64,000 bases of DNA from Centropus unirufus (lineage: Eukaryota > Chordata > Aves > Cuculiformes > Centropidae), in the NCBI GenBank assembly GCA_013397695.1, contig VYZI01000133.1, positions 1,509,684-1,573,683 on the forward strand. The letters are read 5' to 3'. Position 1 is the stretch's first letter; each line of letters begins with the position of its first letter. Below are positions 9,558-22,320 of the stretch, in pieces. The translations under genes were made by a program, and so were the position numbers. A model generated the notes under the pieces. That model saw only the letters and a program-made list of their open reading frames with translations. It searched no databases and was not told the DNA's origin.

Positions 9558-11576
9558 TATTACTTAAAGTGGTTTCTGTGTACGCTAAGAAATAGCTCAA
9601 CATCATAGACATAGCTTGTTATCATCCTACTATATTTTTGTTTTGAGACAGGAAAAATTATCACAATCTATCCCTCCTGTTAATGGAGTACTTTTGTAAT
9701 TATTTCTCTTACAGGAGAGATATTAGGGGTTTTTTTCTGTAACTAGATGATTTTCCTAGTGCTTTTCCTTTGCACCTTTAAAATTTTGTAAAAATACTAT
9801 TGGAGTGAGAGTTTTCAACCATTATATTGTTCAAAACAAGTACAGCATTTCATGAAATGATTTTTAAAAGCTGGCTTTTCTTCTAGGTGCAAAGTATGCC
9901 TTTCAGTGGACTGGTGAAAGATTCTATGATAATATGTCTATTTCCATGTGTAACATTTGAAAACAAATTATGTTGAATAAACACTGAATCAATGGCTCAT
10001 CAACATGCCCAAATGGTGATTCTAATCAGAAATTACATTCTTGCAGAGCAACATAGACAAGGTTAACCCTAAAAAAGAAAATTAATTAGAAGTTCATGTT
10101 TAAGTCTAAATGCTAGTTTCTTGTCCAATTAAGATCCATCTGCTCATAGACTTTTTTGTGCATATCAAACATGATGTTCAAATAAAAACAATTAAAAAGT
10201 CTTCATGCAGAGAGAAAATAACATCCTCATTAATGAGAATTATGCATCATTCTTATTATTCTTGTACAAAAAATAGTAATCTAATGAGTTATCTGTGCTT
10301 GTTTAAAAATGAATTGAAGATTAATCTTTGTTAACTACTTGTTTAATGTTACAGTTAATAATTAGTTACCTTGTAGATCTGTATCATCCATCACTTTGGT
10401 GCACTGAATCAACTCTGTTTTTTTACTTATAAGAAGTTGCTTGTCTCTGCTTAAGGCTACTTCAGATAAAAGATATCAGAAAGGTTAGAGGGTGATGATT
10501 CTGTGAGAATTTAATCTGCATGAAAACCACAAATTGTTCTTAGTAAGTTTCCATGTCTATTGCTTTCCACAATCAAAAAGAACATTTTGTTGACATTTTC
10601 TTCCACATAAATGACAACAACATAATTTTATATCATGTTGACTTATAAATATTTTCATACATTCTTCTGTGAAAATGAAACTTAGATGAATTAGCATTAA
10701 CTATTGTGGACTACAAATATTTTCTGAATTCTATGTAGATTATATTCTAATTGCTTTTATTTTGGCAGAGAATTTACCCAACTTTGGCTCTCCTAGAGAC
10801 TAATAATAATTTACAAGCAAGACATTTAATACCACTGTTTTTTAAGAATTAAATTTTGCTGCTGGTAGAATCTTGACTTCAAGAGGGCCTTACGACCCTG
10901 GGTTTTATGCCTACAACTCTATTATTGAACTTGATACATTCTGATTTGTGAATAATTCTTCATGTTCATATTGTACAAATTATTTTTACATCAATAAAAT
11001 TTCTGTATCAAGAACTGGAGACAGTGTATGATCGATAGACTTTTTTTTTTCCTCAGTAAAATATAAAGAATTGTAGTAAAACTAAAAGCGTAAATAAACA
11101 AATAAAGGAGAAGAATGCCAATAGGTAGCCTTTACTTTCACCTAGAACAGCAAATTAAAAGTTATAGTTCCCACTGTGATGATATCTCAACCCCCTGGCA
11201 CATATGTTGCATTCTGTTTTGCAGCACATATTAGCTTTAATACTTTAGTATATTTATACAAAGCAGCTGAGTTAAAATTGCTTGGGGGACAATAATTTTA
11301 AATATAGGGGGATCGTGTGCATAACCCTGCAGATATAATGCTCCATTAATGTATTTTGCTCATTTAATTAGGTAAAGAATTGATTATACACCTTCTGGTG
11401 TGCTGCAGACTGCACTATGGAATGATTAGCTGGATCTTCAGCCCCTAAGAAGTCTATAACCTGGGTGAAATCTTAAGGCCACGATCATTTGAAGCAGCTG
11501 AGAGTCTGTTCTGGTATGATTAGCATGGAGGGGATACAGCAAATTAACATCGAGACATTGCAAAGCCTGTACTTAC
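9558..11576. other. Unannotated AT-rich DNA
   Basis: No gene or recognised repeat is seen. A poly-T run lies at about 11041-11050. The final six bases (11571-11576) read GTAAGT on the minus strand and form the donor of the next candidate. Confidence 0.45.
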
Positions 11577-11733
11577 CTTGCAATAGATTTTCCATGAAAT
11601 CTGAATATTAACTCTAGTCTCTTGGGAATGAACAGCCACCTGATCTCCTGCCCCACTATATAGGTATAAATCAGACAGGACTCCCTGAAGTCAGTGGAGT
11701 TATTAATAAGGCAGTGTGATAACTCCTCCAGGC
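11577..11733 (-). other. Candidate 157-nt exon or exonisable ancient repeat
   Basis: On the minus strand the segment begins after GCAATATCTTTCAG, a good 3' splice site, and ends GCAAG|GTAAGTAC, an essentially consensus 5' splice site. One frame is open throughout (51 whole codons plus two bases at each end) and includes LINNSTDFRESCLIYTYIV and WLFIPKRLELIFRFHGKSIA. However, the middle (ACTCCACTGACTTCAGGGAG … CTGATTTATACC) resembles an old amniote interspersed repeat I recall with ACTCCATTGACTTCAGTGGAGT-like sequence. It may therefore be a repeat that happens to carry splice sites, not a cellular coding exon. The gene is unknown. Confidence 0.35.
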
Positions 11734-11974
11734 CTGAAAGATATTGCATAAGGTGACCTGAAATAAGTTTGTAGTAGGATAAAAGAAGAGTCAATAATGT
11801 ACTTCTGTAAAGAATAGTTTTAATTCAGCACTCTTTACGTTCTCATCAGGGATGCCCTTTGTGCTGTAAGTGTTGACAAGGTGCATTTATTTTCTCTTGA
11901 CTTATAAATCAGAGGCAAATCAAAGGGATTTTTGAGATGATATGGAACAAATACTGGTTTTTGTGGTAAATATT

Positions 11975-12525
11975 TATTGAGCTATGATGGGTTGTTGTCT
12001 TAGAGGACCCCCTTCAGGATTCCCAGTATGCAGAATGGACCCACTTCTTGGGGAAGCCTGCTACATCTCTGGTGCCTGGGTTAAAGATGTGAAGAGAAAG
12101 CTTCCTACACTGCTACAACCTCAGATTGTTATCCATTATTTATTTTTCAGGTGGGAAGTGATAAAGTTGCAACAGGAATTCTAGAGGCAATCAATAGAGG
12201 ATTCAGGGCCTGGAGAAGATCAGTGAAGGGACCAGAAGCCCAAGTAGTGTTCTCCTCTACACTTTCAGCTGCAGAAAAGAAACAGGAATAGCTAGTAGAT
12301 CAATACCTGGCTCTGCGCCTGGCGTCACAGACAGGATGTTGGGTTTTTTTAATCATGAGTCGATTTATATGTCACTAGGTCTGCTGGTGGCAGCTGGGAC
12401 ACACCTGTCTTAAAACATGATGAGGATCTTTGTACAAAAGTTAGCAAAGCTAACTGAAAGGTCTTTAAATTAGATTTGAAGGGGGAAAGGGATAGAACCA
12501 GGCCCACAAAATGAACTCCTCTACT
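11975..12525 (+). pseudogene. CR1 ORF1 esterase-domain relic
   Basis: Plus-strand codons give CRMDPLLGEACYISGAWVKD followed by KLPTLLQPQ, matching the early esterase region of CR1 ORF1. After a frameshift they give PEAQVVFSSTLSAAEKKQE, matching its centre. After another shift they give RIFVQKLAKLTERSLN and a stop, the usual ORF1 ending. The GDS catalytic motif expected just upstream (about 11980-12000) has decayed; the bases there read as MMGCCLRGP. It is a truncated, dead insertion with no 3' CR1 part attached. It is a different copy from the one at 6785-9115. Confidence 0.75.
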
Positions 12526-13423
12526 TGCTTGCCATTTTCTAAGTTCTAACTTGTAACATAGTAGTGTGCCCAGGCTGTTTACAGTGTCATTTTTTTACAG
12601 AGAAATCTTTAAGGTCTCAAAATACTCATTTAAAATTTGAGTAGTCATGCCATTTTCGAAGCTCGTTTTTAAACTTAATTGATCATTACTGAATTTATTC
12701 TCTTCCTAAGGAGACGTGACTCTTCTGAAGTGCTCGAGTAGGTTAGATATTCTCAGGTAACCAATTCCACAGTGAAAATAAACTCCTGTTTTTCAGGTTT
12801 TTGTATTACCTTTATTGTCATGTCAAGGGTCCTTTTTATGTTGCACAATTATTGTTAATACTATTTTGTGAAATGTATTTTAACAGTATTAATATACAAA
12901 TAAAAGTTGAAGTATGCAGTATTTGTAAGAAAGCAGAAAAACATCAGGAGTCAGTTAAATCTGTAAAGTTTTAGAGGGTGTCACATCTTTCATTTGAAAA
13001 ATTCAGAAAGCTTATATCCATAAAAAAAGTTTATATTTAGACTCTTTCAAAGTGTCTAATTAGAGGCTGAAATTCAGTTTGGATATAAAACATTTGTATC
13101 TACGTGTAGTTGTCTGTAATGTGAGCTATATATTTAGAATAAGATAATAGTCCATGGAGATCCAGTGAACGAAGGCTATGTAAACTTAAGAGCACTTCAG
13201 CTTACCATAAAAGTGGAACTTATTGATTACCTGTAGATATTTTATGCAATATGAGGTATCATGCAGCATATGAAATATTGGAAGAGACTTGTAGATGCTA
13301 CATGGGGCTGACAGGTATGACAGGGAACCTATAGGAGACCAGTGAATATCAGGAGACACAGATGGATGTTACGAGGGATGCTCTAATGCATTGTGTGTGA
13401 TACTAAATATCTACACAGATGAA
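12526..13423. other. Unannotated AT-rich DNA
   Basis: I see no gene or repeat. This is ordinary AT-rich sequence between two CR1 fragments. Confidence 0.45.
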
Positions 13424-13822
13424 ACAAGCCTTATGAGAAGCTTCTAAAGGAACTGTGGTTGTTTAATGTGGAGAAAAGGAGGCTGAGGAGAGACCTTATC
13501 ATTTTCTACAGCTACCTGAAATGAGGTTGTAGCGAAATGGGTGTTGGTCCCTTCTCCCCAGTGGCAGGCAAAAGGATGAGAACAAATGGCCTCAAGTTTT
13601 GCAAGGGGAGGTTCAGTTTAGACATTAGGGAAAAATTCTTCCCAGAAGGGTTATCAGGCACTGAGAAAAGTTGCCCAGGGAGGTAGTTGAGTCACCATCC
13701 CTGGAGGTATTTAAAAATCAGATAGATGAGGTTCTCAGGGATATGGTTTAGTAATAGATAAGTATGGTTGGTCTGAAGATCTCAAAGGTCTTTTCCAACC
13801 AAACAGTTCTATGATTATATGA
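13424..13822 (+). mobile_element. CR1 3' end, nearly complete 3' region
   Basis: This is a good copy of the CR1 3' end. It starts with CTTATGAGAAGCTTCTAAAG and GGAGGCTGAGGAGAGACCTT. It passes TTCTTCCCAGAAGGGTTATC, TTGCCCAGGGAGGTAGTTGA and CACCATCCCTGGAGGTATTT, and closes with AAAGGTCTTTTCCAACC and the tail TTCTATGATTATATGA. It is 5'-truncated, as most CR1 insertions are. Confidence 0.92.
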
Positions 13823-16316
13823 AACATCAGAACTTTTCATTTCCTAAACGAAGCAACCAAAACTACACTATATTTTCTGAGCAATAGGGAAAGTATCAGG
13901 ATGAAGGTATGAAGTTGTGGAAATTGTGGTCTTTATGATAAAGACTCTGGAAGTTATGTAGACTGTCATAAGGATGGGTGACATCTTCCTGATAAATGAT
14001 TTTTGGACATGAAATGATCATAAATATTTCTTCAAATTCACTAATTGTCAAATCACCATGTACATTATGCAATATCAAACAATATAATGATATCAGATGA
14101 ATATCATTATTATAATACTAACACCTAGATTTGTACCAAAGTTCTAGGTCTGCTCCCTGTTCCTCCATACTCCCTTGTTTCTTTCCATCTTGCATTCTTT
14201 GTTCACTACCACTCGGACTCACCAGTTCCTACATACTTTCCCTACACTCCTCTGTATTCAAAGGAAATGTTGTGTGTCCTTTTCACAGCCTTCCTGAGGC
14301 ATGTACATGCTTCACTGTAGCACTGGAAAGATGAAGTTTTAGTCAAATTAGTAACATGTAAGGCCCTGAACCCCTTTTGCTGCTTACACACATGCTTGTT
14401 AGTGCCACCCCAAGAGGGTTCTGAGAGGGCACATTGCACCCCAGAATCTGGTATGTGGTCTGTCCAATATCTTAGGCATCCTGTGCTTAGCCTAGAGGAA
14501 TTTTGACACAAATCCCATCCACCCTTGTATCACTTAATGTCAGAACACTTTAGAAATGAGCCTGGCTCATGAGTGCTGGCTGAAGGCTCCACTGAGTTCT
14601 GTGGTCATACTGCAAGTGAATGCTCTGCCAGAAGGGGTCAAAAGCATTGATCACTCTTGAGTTTTCCCTCTGTGTGGATGACTGGATGGCTCATCTGACT
14701 GTGTCAAAGAACTGAACAGTTATGTAGGTACATATAATCTAGGTCTAAATGATTCAACATTTTTGCACATTATATTGTAAAAATATTTTAACATCTCACG
14801 AAAGTATGGGTAATTCTCACGGAAATATAAGACATTAAGTATATTTGAGAAAATTTTCATACATATATACTCCTTTTTCCACTGAAGAAATATTTAATCT
14901 TTAAAATCTTGGACATATACAAATATGGAGTATCAGAGTGAACCTTTTCAAGCCTTTCCTCTTTTAACAACTTGTAAATACATGTCATTGTTCATAGAAT
15001 GTGATACCACTATTTTCTAGACCAGTGATGTTAATGTACAGCATCTACCAGAAACACAAACCAAAACAGAACACCACCAAAATAATTTCTTCCTGTTAGC
15101 AGGCCTTCAGACTGTATTTCTGAGTAGTATGTTTCCACTTAAAACATAGATGCAGAAAATACCCAAAACTTGTGTCCAGATTAAAATTTTTGGCCCTATG
15201 AACTGTTATACTGAGTCAATAAAAGCTGAAAGGTCTCAGTCTTTCTCAATTATCTTTTAGCCTCAGTAGGTGTTTACATTGATGTAAAAGGGACACAATA
15301 TTCTGGATATCTTCTAGAAAAAGTAATATTAAAAAACATATTAATCAAGAGCCAAGGTTTCTGTTTGGTTTGACTGCTTTGTTTGGGTTTTTTTTTGAAC
15401 TAGCATACATATTCAGGTTAGAAAGGTTTCTACTACAAAGGATTACATGCCTATAACTAAGCCTGATGCCACATGGATGGGAGCAAGCTTCAGCCTCAAA
15501 AAGAAGCAATTGTGTTGATGCAGTGCCTGACCTGAAGAGGATACTCCTCTGGACAAGCTACTCATATCTAACCACACTGGTCCACAGAATGGCATAAAGG
15601 TCTACAAAAACTCCTTTTTTATTCTTGCTAATTACTAAAGGACCCAGCAGGGCGATTCTATGTATGCTTATTGTCTTCAAGGGTAGTACTGAGCTGATAA
15701 TTGTTGTATTTATATTTTCCCTAAATAGAAAATTCTGACTTTAGGGCCTATTATTAAGTCTGAGGAAATTTAAATGAGGATATTAGAAGTTTGGAATAAG
15801 TGAGCTATGAGACCCTCAGGACCTCCACAGTGTGATCTCAGAAAGCTAATCCTATACAACATTAAATTGCTCTGCCGTCCTTGAGGACTTGTATGCTTTT
15901 TCTTTCAAGTGAGCTAATTCTCCTCTATTGTCTGAATACATAGACTTGATACAGCACTATGGTTTAGCATATCTGTCTTATTAACAAAAATGAGGGCAGT
16001 TTTTCCTTATTTCTCCATATAAACATCAGTAGATGATTCTAGAATTTCTATTTATTATCTAAAATAAAGACATACACTTATGCCTTTTTTTCTTTTTTTT
16101 TTTTACAATGTAGCCTCCTTCCAAGATTTCCTTGCTAGATATGATGTTTTCAAAGATTGTTTTCTTTTCAAGAGGAATGCATAGATCTTATCTGAAATCT
16201 TCACTTGAAAAATTAGTTTGTTCATTTATTTATTATTATTTTGTTTCCTTCATGAATCAAACTAAATAAAAGCCAGTGTTATTAAGATATTTCAATATTT
16301 ATATAGAGATGTTAAT
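13823..16316. other. Unannotated DNA
   Basis: No gene is recognised. A less AT-rich patch at about 14110-14700 carries short open frames on both strands (14131-14334 plus, 14242-14511 minus) with no family resemblance or splice sites. It may be an old unclassified repeat. One ambiguous base (n) lies at 16317. Confidence 0.4.
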
Positions 16317-16317
16317 N

Positions 16318-18829
16318 ATTATTTTATATATTCATATATAAACACATGGATTATGCTAGAGGTAGTTTCTTTAGTACAAAAATATGAACATATAAATCTC
16401 AGCAACTTTTTTTTTTAACAGTCTTGTCACAAAGTGCTAGCAATATCTTGTTTCCCCCCTGTTTAGACACAGGATGCGATGCAATTTTCATCCAGTTCAT
16501 GCATTCTGTCTCATAATATGAAGTCGTTTATGGGTGAGCCTGTTTAACAAGCATGTCTAAACAAACAGCTTTATTGATAAATACTCCAACTTTCTTAGAA
16601 TGGGTGCGGTGGAGAGGTTTTCAGGGTGAAATAGCTTTTTGACCAAGCAATTAGAAGTTTGAAGAGGGCTGTCAAAATGTGGAGAAGTCACTCTTCTAGC
16701 TATCTGCAGTGTAACGGCTAGGAGACTAGAAATACCCCATATGAGACCAAGGATGAAAGAAGAGACTCATGTCAGTACCTCAGAAAAAGAGATATAAGTG
16801 GCAATGTCAGCTTCTGACATCCCTGCTTCAATGTCCCTGTTTCACTCCACACCTGCCTGTTCACAATCAATCCTTTCTTTGTGTGACCCTTCTCCTAGCT
16901 GTCTGCTCAGCTGTGTGTGATCCAAGGGCTGCTTCAGATATAGCATTAATGCCTAATTTTGGTTCAGATTTCTGAGAAAATAGCTGACTGGTAAGATTTG
17001 TGTGTTAGATGTAGAGATTAGGACCATGTGAGGTATGCAGGGTAAGACCATGGTTACAGACTTGCAGTCAGGATAGCTAAATTTTTTAAGAGGAAACACA
17101 TTAACAAAGAAGTTATAAAAGCAAAAAAGAAGAAAGGGAAACTTGAAAGACAACTTCTTAAAAATCATCCCACTCAGGGGAGCAATGAAGGCCTGATAGA
17201 GAATTGCTGCTCAACCATAGCACTTTACCAGGGGTTTACTTGGGATGCTGATCTGCGTAATAATTAGCCCAGTACCTGATGTTTTTATGTCACGTTACTT
17301 TTTAAATGGGATTGGAGGAACTGCAGATCAATAGGTCAATATTTTTTATGTAATAGGTAACTGTAAATAAGTATAACAAATTAGAATGAGTGAACCAATG
17401 GATAAATATTATGCAATGGATGTCTCAACAGTTCTTTAGATTAGAGAGACAGCTACAAGACAGGGTTTACTTGGATGTCTAACAGATATTCAGAAAAGCT
17501 ACTGTCTAAAAGCTTTTAAAGAAACATCACTGTTGGATGAGAAGCAAGGACCTCTTTGCACTGGTAATTCATTCAGAAATGAAGTGTGGGAATAAATAAA
17601 GGATCCATTTCTTTAGTGGAAGAAGTAGTCCCAGAGGGATTTGTGTTAAAAAATTTGTTATCTAGCATTCATAAACTATATTGAACAAGGCTTAAATGGG
17701 CATTTCCAGATACAATGCTAAATTATTTGCAACAATATACCAATTACCCCCGCATCTGTATTTTCACATTACTTAACATTTCACCTAGGTAATTGTCTGT
17801 ATTCTCAAGAGAACTAAAAATTTTTATATAGTTTAAAATCAGTCAGCATTTTTCACATAAAGAAAAGTATTGATTGAATCATGAACCTTTCACATAAATA
17901 AATGAAGATAAATGAATTGCTACAGTTGACTAAATAAGCACAATTTCATATGGCATCACAGCAGATGTTCCATTTATTAAAAAACAAAGAAACAAAATCT
18001 AAAAAAGTCTTCACAGGATGACTAATAGTGAGATTGCTAGGACCTGAGATATGGAAAACACAATTTTGAAAACTTGTCTCTAGTTCAAAATATTTTTGCA
18101 TCTCTCAATACTTCAACTCAATAAATAGCTCAAGCTACGTTCAGTGACACAAGTAAGGACACACTGAAGCTCCCTTCAGATAGATAAAGATTCTTAGCTT
18201 ATTTTATGTTGACCAGGAACTATCTAAAGAAAGCCTTGATGAAGGGTCAGTTCTGCTAAAAGAAAAACTAAGCCAATGTAAGAAATCAGAAATTAAAAAG
18301 ACTTCCTGGAAAAAAAAAACCAAACAGATGTAGTTTTATCTCTAGAAAATCAAATAGAAGCTGGTATATGAAAACATCTAAAATATTTACAAATAAATTT
18401 AAAACATAACTTAAAACTGAGGAATTACAATTTAAGATGACATTTAAACAATATATTGTTATTTCAACAAAAATAACATCCTTTGCTGAGCATCATTTTT
18501 AAATTTTCATAGTATACCTTATAACTGGTTTATGACTTTCAAAAGGGGTCTACCCTTGGAACAATCTGGAAAATATTTAGAGTTAGAATTAGTTTTATAA
18601 AACTACGGCTTTATAAATGATAAAGAAAAAGTTCTAAGTTAGTTTGACAATCTCTGATGTAGTATTCACATATTTAAGATTGAAAATAATACATACACAG
18701 GAAAATTCCAGGCTCAAGATGACTTCTTTTGGAAGAGTCATAACTACTGCTTAGTCTCATGATATTAGATCAAGTTTTGAGTTCATTTTGAGTTTTTGAA
18801 CATCATTTGTGGCATATCCTTCCTATCCA
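16318..18829. other. Unannotated AT-rich DNA
   Basis: I see no gene, RNA or recognisable repeat. Short A- or T-runs are scattered through it. Confidence 0.45.
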
Positions 18830-19835
18830 TGATTTACTCCCCCAGTTCCTGGCTTGTGGTCCGTCTACTTGAGGGGCACAGAGGAGGGCACCAGAGAAGA
18901 CTGAGGTAAAAAAAGAGTTGTTCAGTGCCTTATCCTTCTCTTTGTCCATTTTTTCCAGTTTGATAATCACATTCATCAAGGGAGTTAAGCTTTTATTTGG
19001 GGATTCCTTTTATGGCTGACATATCTATAAAATCACTTTTTATTCTTTGTGTCTCTTGCAAAAGTTCACCTCCAGCTGCGCCTTGGCCTTTCTGATCTCC
19101 TCTCTGCATAACTGAGCAGAGCTCCTATACTCTTCCCTGCTTTCACTACTTGTGGATTTTCTTCTTGCCCTTTATAGTTTGCTCATCAGGTCTCAACTCA
19201 GCTGTGCTGTTCTCTTGCCTTTTTTTCCTGATTTTTTTATACCAGGGGATCAAGAGCTCTTCTGCTCTGTGGAAAACATTAAAAGGTCTACTAGCTCTGT
19301 TCTGTTCTCTTGTCCTTTATGCTGTTTTCCCAGGGGATTCTATTGACTAACTGTGAACAGATAGAAGCTTGTTTTCCTAAATTGTGGGGTCTTAATTGTA
19401 CTCTTCATCTGGCTCATATAAAGCCAAATGGGAAGTCATGCACCTGGGATGGGATAACCCCACACAAATGTTGGGGGCCAGGTGGAGAGAAAACAGTTTT
19501 GCTGAGTCACTTGACTCAACTGTAATCTCTACCAGTGTATGATCAATGCATCCCAAGCTGCTTTCCATCTTGAAGTCACTGTGTAACTCACTTGTGTTGG
19601 TGACCTCCACTATCATATCTTCTCTGGTAGGGCTGCATATTGCTTGGCTTGAAAATTTATACTCAATGCACTCTAGGAGTTTCCTGGATTGCCTATAGCT
19701 CATTGTGCTGCTATTTCAGCAGGTGTCAGGGTGGTTGAAGTCCCCTAGTAAGATGAGAGCCTGCAAACCTGGTTTTGGCACACTGATTTTGGGCAATTGC
19801 CCATTTCAGTACCTCTGTCTCCATTTTATATATAA
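18830..19835 (-). mobile_element. CR1 ORF2 fragment: endonuclease C-terminus and linker
   Basis: On the minus strand, codons at about 19765-19730 give ALILLGDFNHPDTC then a stop, so the endonuclease GDFN motif is intact but the frame is broken right after it. The frame then gives RQSRKLLECIEYKF … SLGCIDHTLVEI (19703-19520), the end of the endonuclease. Lower down, codons give EEIRKAKAQLE-type residues near 19110-19070 and the KMDKEKDKALNNSFFTSVFS-type linker near 18970-18890, which leads toward the RT. Frameshifts separate these blocks. There is no RT core or 3' end attached on this side. Confidence 0.8.
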
Positions 19836-19899
19836 AGTGAATTATAGCAAAACCTATGCATGTTATAGACTTCATTAAGTAATGTTGGCAAAGCACATT

Positions 19900-20170
19900 A
19901 AAGAAAATTTCTCCAGTCTGTCAAGATACTACAGCTGTGATTTCCAGCCTGGCCTCATTCACCAAACTTGTGTCACCCACGAGCATGTTAATAGTGCATT
20001 TACTTTAATTATCCAAGCCATTATAAAACCTTCTCATTTCCAGTCCAACCCCTGAGGAAACCCACTAGTAAGCACCTAAAAGTTACCTGTTAGACTTTGT
20101 ATCAATAATCAGAACCATTTGAATGCTGAGGTTTTTGAATGCTTGGGTTTTCCAAGCAACTCTTAGTCAA
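19900..20170 (-). mobile_element. CR1 reverse transcriptase fragment
   Basis: Minus-strand codons near 20085-20045 give LTSGFPQG, matching the reverse-transcriptase block usually written SGVPQG. Degraded sequence follows that aligns with the stretch before the catalytic FADD box, but that box is no longer readable. In CR1 order this RT piece should lie after the endonuclease and linker, yet on this strand it lies before them. It is therefore a separate or rearranged fragment from the neighbour at 18830-19835. Confidence 0.55.
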
Positions 20171-21989
20171 CAAAAAAACCTGTGATCAGAGCTGCTAAAT
20201 ACGAAACATGGCCTTTGGGTTGGGAAGTCCCTGGAAAATAAATTAGTGGAAACTGGGAGGCAAAAGTAGCATTTCAAGCTTATTTTGTCCCTTTATATTT
20301 GAATATATTACTATTCACTATAGAATATTGAGGTAGATGAACCATCACTCCTGGCTTTGTAAGGCTATTGTGATTTTTGGGGGAGTTTTGTTCATTTCCC
20401 ATAGGATACTGCCTTATCATTTATATTTCCAAAAGGCTGGATGGAAGATGATAATCCTTGTCATTTTGTTAATAAACTTGAGGAATCTAAAGACATGTTT
20501 TTTGCCTTACATTCCTCTTTTTGCATCAGGATGTTTAGTTGCATAGTCATACAGATGTTTAATTATTTTTAGAAGCACGCCCAGAAAATTTGTCGTGATA
20601 ACTGTGAAAGAAAAAAATAAAAAAATAAAGCTTCGTTCTTAGAAAATCTTTTTTATCCATACAGCAGTCTACCTGGGTTAAACCTAGTCAGTCTTTGCCC
20701 CCAATTAACAGAACTAATGAAATGCAAAGAAACGACAGCTTTAGCACTTCATTTTAGCTATTTTTTCTAATTTAGCCCTAATAATGTGTCATGAATCTTT
20801 AATTCTGTTTTTATTTTCAGTTCAATTAGATTTTCTTTTTTTTTTTCCTCATTAACTTTCAGGTTATTTAAATGGTGCAAAGAAGTTAATAGATTTTATG
20901 AAAAAAAAAACTATTATTAGATCAAATAACCTGTTATCCTCTTTTATGTAGTATGTGTAGCTTATTCCAATTATTCCTCTTTTAAGGCATGTGATTTCTT
21001 TGACACTGCTGCATTTCCCAGAAAGGCACCAAGCACTGATGCAAAGATATCAAAAGAGGAATCTACCATATTTTGCAGGTTCAGGTGTTTCATTATTTGT
21101 TATTTTCTGAAGACATGCCTTTTGTCTAGCATTGACCACCTTCATACTCCCATTATTTCTTCATATGCCTGAAGCTGTAATAATTACCATAAATAATAAT
21201 AATTTATGCAGGGAAATCCAGCATTTACAGCATGAGATGTTTTCTATCCCGAAGCGTCTCCCAAATCATTAAAGCCAGAAAAGCAAAGCTAAGAATTCTA
21301 TTTCATCTTTTTCTGTTGAAAGATAATCCAGGGTGGAAGCAATGTCAGTATCAGCGTGTGTGAAGGAATAACCCCTACATTCTCGAACTTGGGTCACTTG
21401 TATTGTTTGCAAATAACAAGCTTTCTGAATCCCACACCTGGCAACCCTGCCTGAACACCAGGACTCATACCATGGGGAATAGAACTACAGTGCTTGATTC
21501 TAATTTCTGCAGTATAGACCACAGCTCTTTATAACAAGATAAAAATAGCAGAGGCCACCTTATCTGCCATGGGAAGAAGCTTGCAATGTCTTCCCCAGCT
21601 GTTAGCTATCTTTGTTACGAATGTCCCTGATGCTGTTCTCACAGGACTCACAGTTTGGTGAATCCTAGAGACTGGGAAAAGTTGTTGCGCTGCACTGGGA
21701 CTACAAATTATGCCAATCCATACCTGCTTGGGCAGCAATTTCATTCCTCAGCTACTCCACTCTGATTCTTTGCTACAACAGATGTCATAGTTAGGAAATA
21801 TTTGTGAGCACATCTGAAATACTTGTGTCCAGAAATTTGAACATTGATACTGTGTTTTGGGAGCTCTTTCTATGTCGTATCTATTATTAAAGTATCTGTT
21901 TAGTCCAAATTAGCTAAGACAATTCACATTTTTTTTCCAGACTTTTATAACGATGTTTTCTCTTTTAGGTTCAAACTAAAGACTTTACA
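20171..21989. other. Unannotated AT-rich DNA
   Basis: No gene is recognised. T-runs and A-runs occur near 20830-20910. The minus frame 21529-21744 has no family resemblance. Confidence 0.45.
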
Positions 21990-22320
21990 CAATCGTGGCT
22001 TAGGAAGCCACTCAGGACTACAAGCATTACCTGATGGGAAGACATGAAGAAAAAAGAGCCAGATTCTTTTTTTCAGGGATGACCAGTGACAAGACAGGAG
22101 GCATTGGTCACATTTTAATGTGAAATACCATCTGAACACAGGATGACATTTATTTTCAAGGCAGGGCTTGACCATTGGTTCCAATTCAACCACTGGAACA
22201 GGTTGTCCAGAGAAGTTGTAGAGTCTCCATTGCTGAAAAAAAATAAAAATCTGACTAGGTCTGGTCCTAGTGAACCTTCTTCATGAAGGGTCACACAAGT
22301 TCACAGCCTGTCCAAAGCCC
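21990..22320 (+). mobile_element. CR1 3' region fragment
   Basis: The order of blocks matches a second CR1 subfamily 3' end: CATTACCTGATGGGAAGACA, GATGACCAGTGACAAGACAG, TGTGAAATACCATCTGAACA, CACTGGAACAGGTTGTCCAG, AGTTGTAGAGTCTCCATTGC, then TCTGACTAGGTCTGGTCCTA. The same blocks recur at 60515-60945. The very end with the tandem tail is missing or decayed. Confidence 0.85.
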
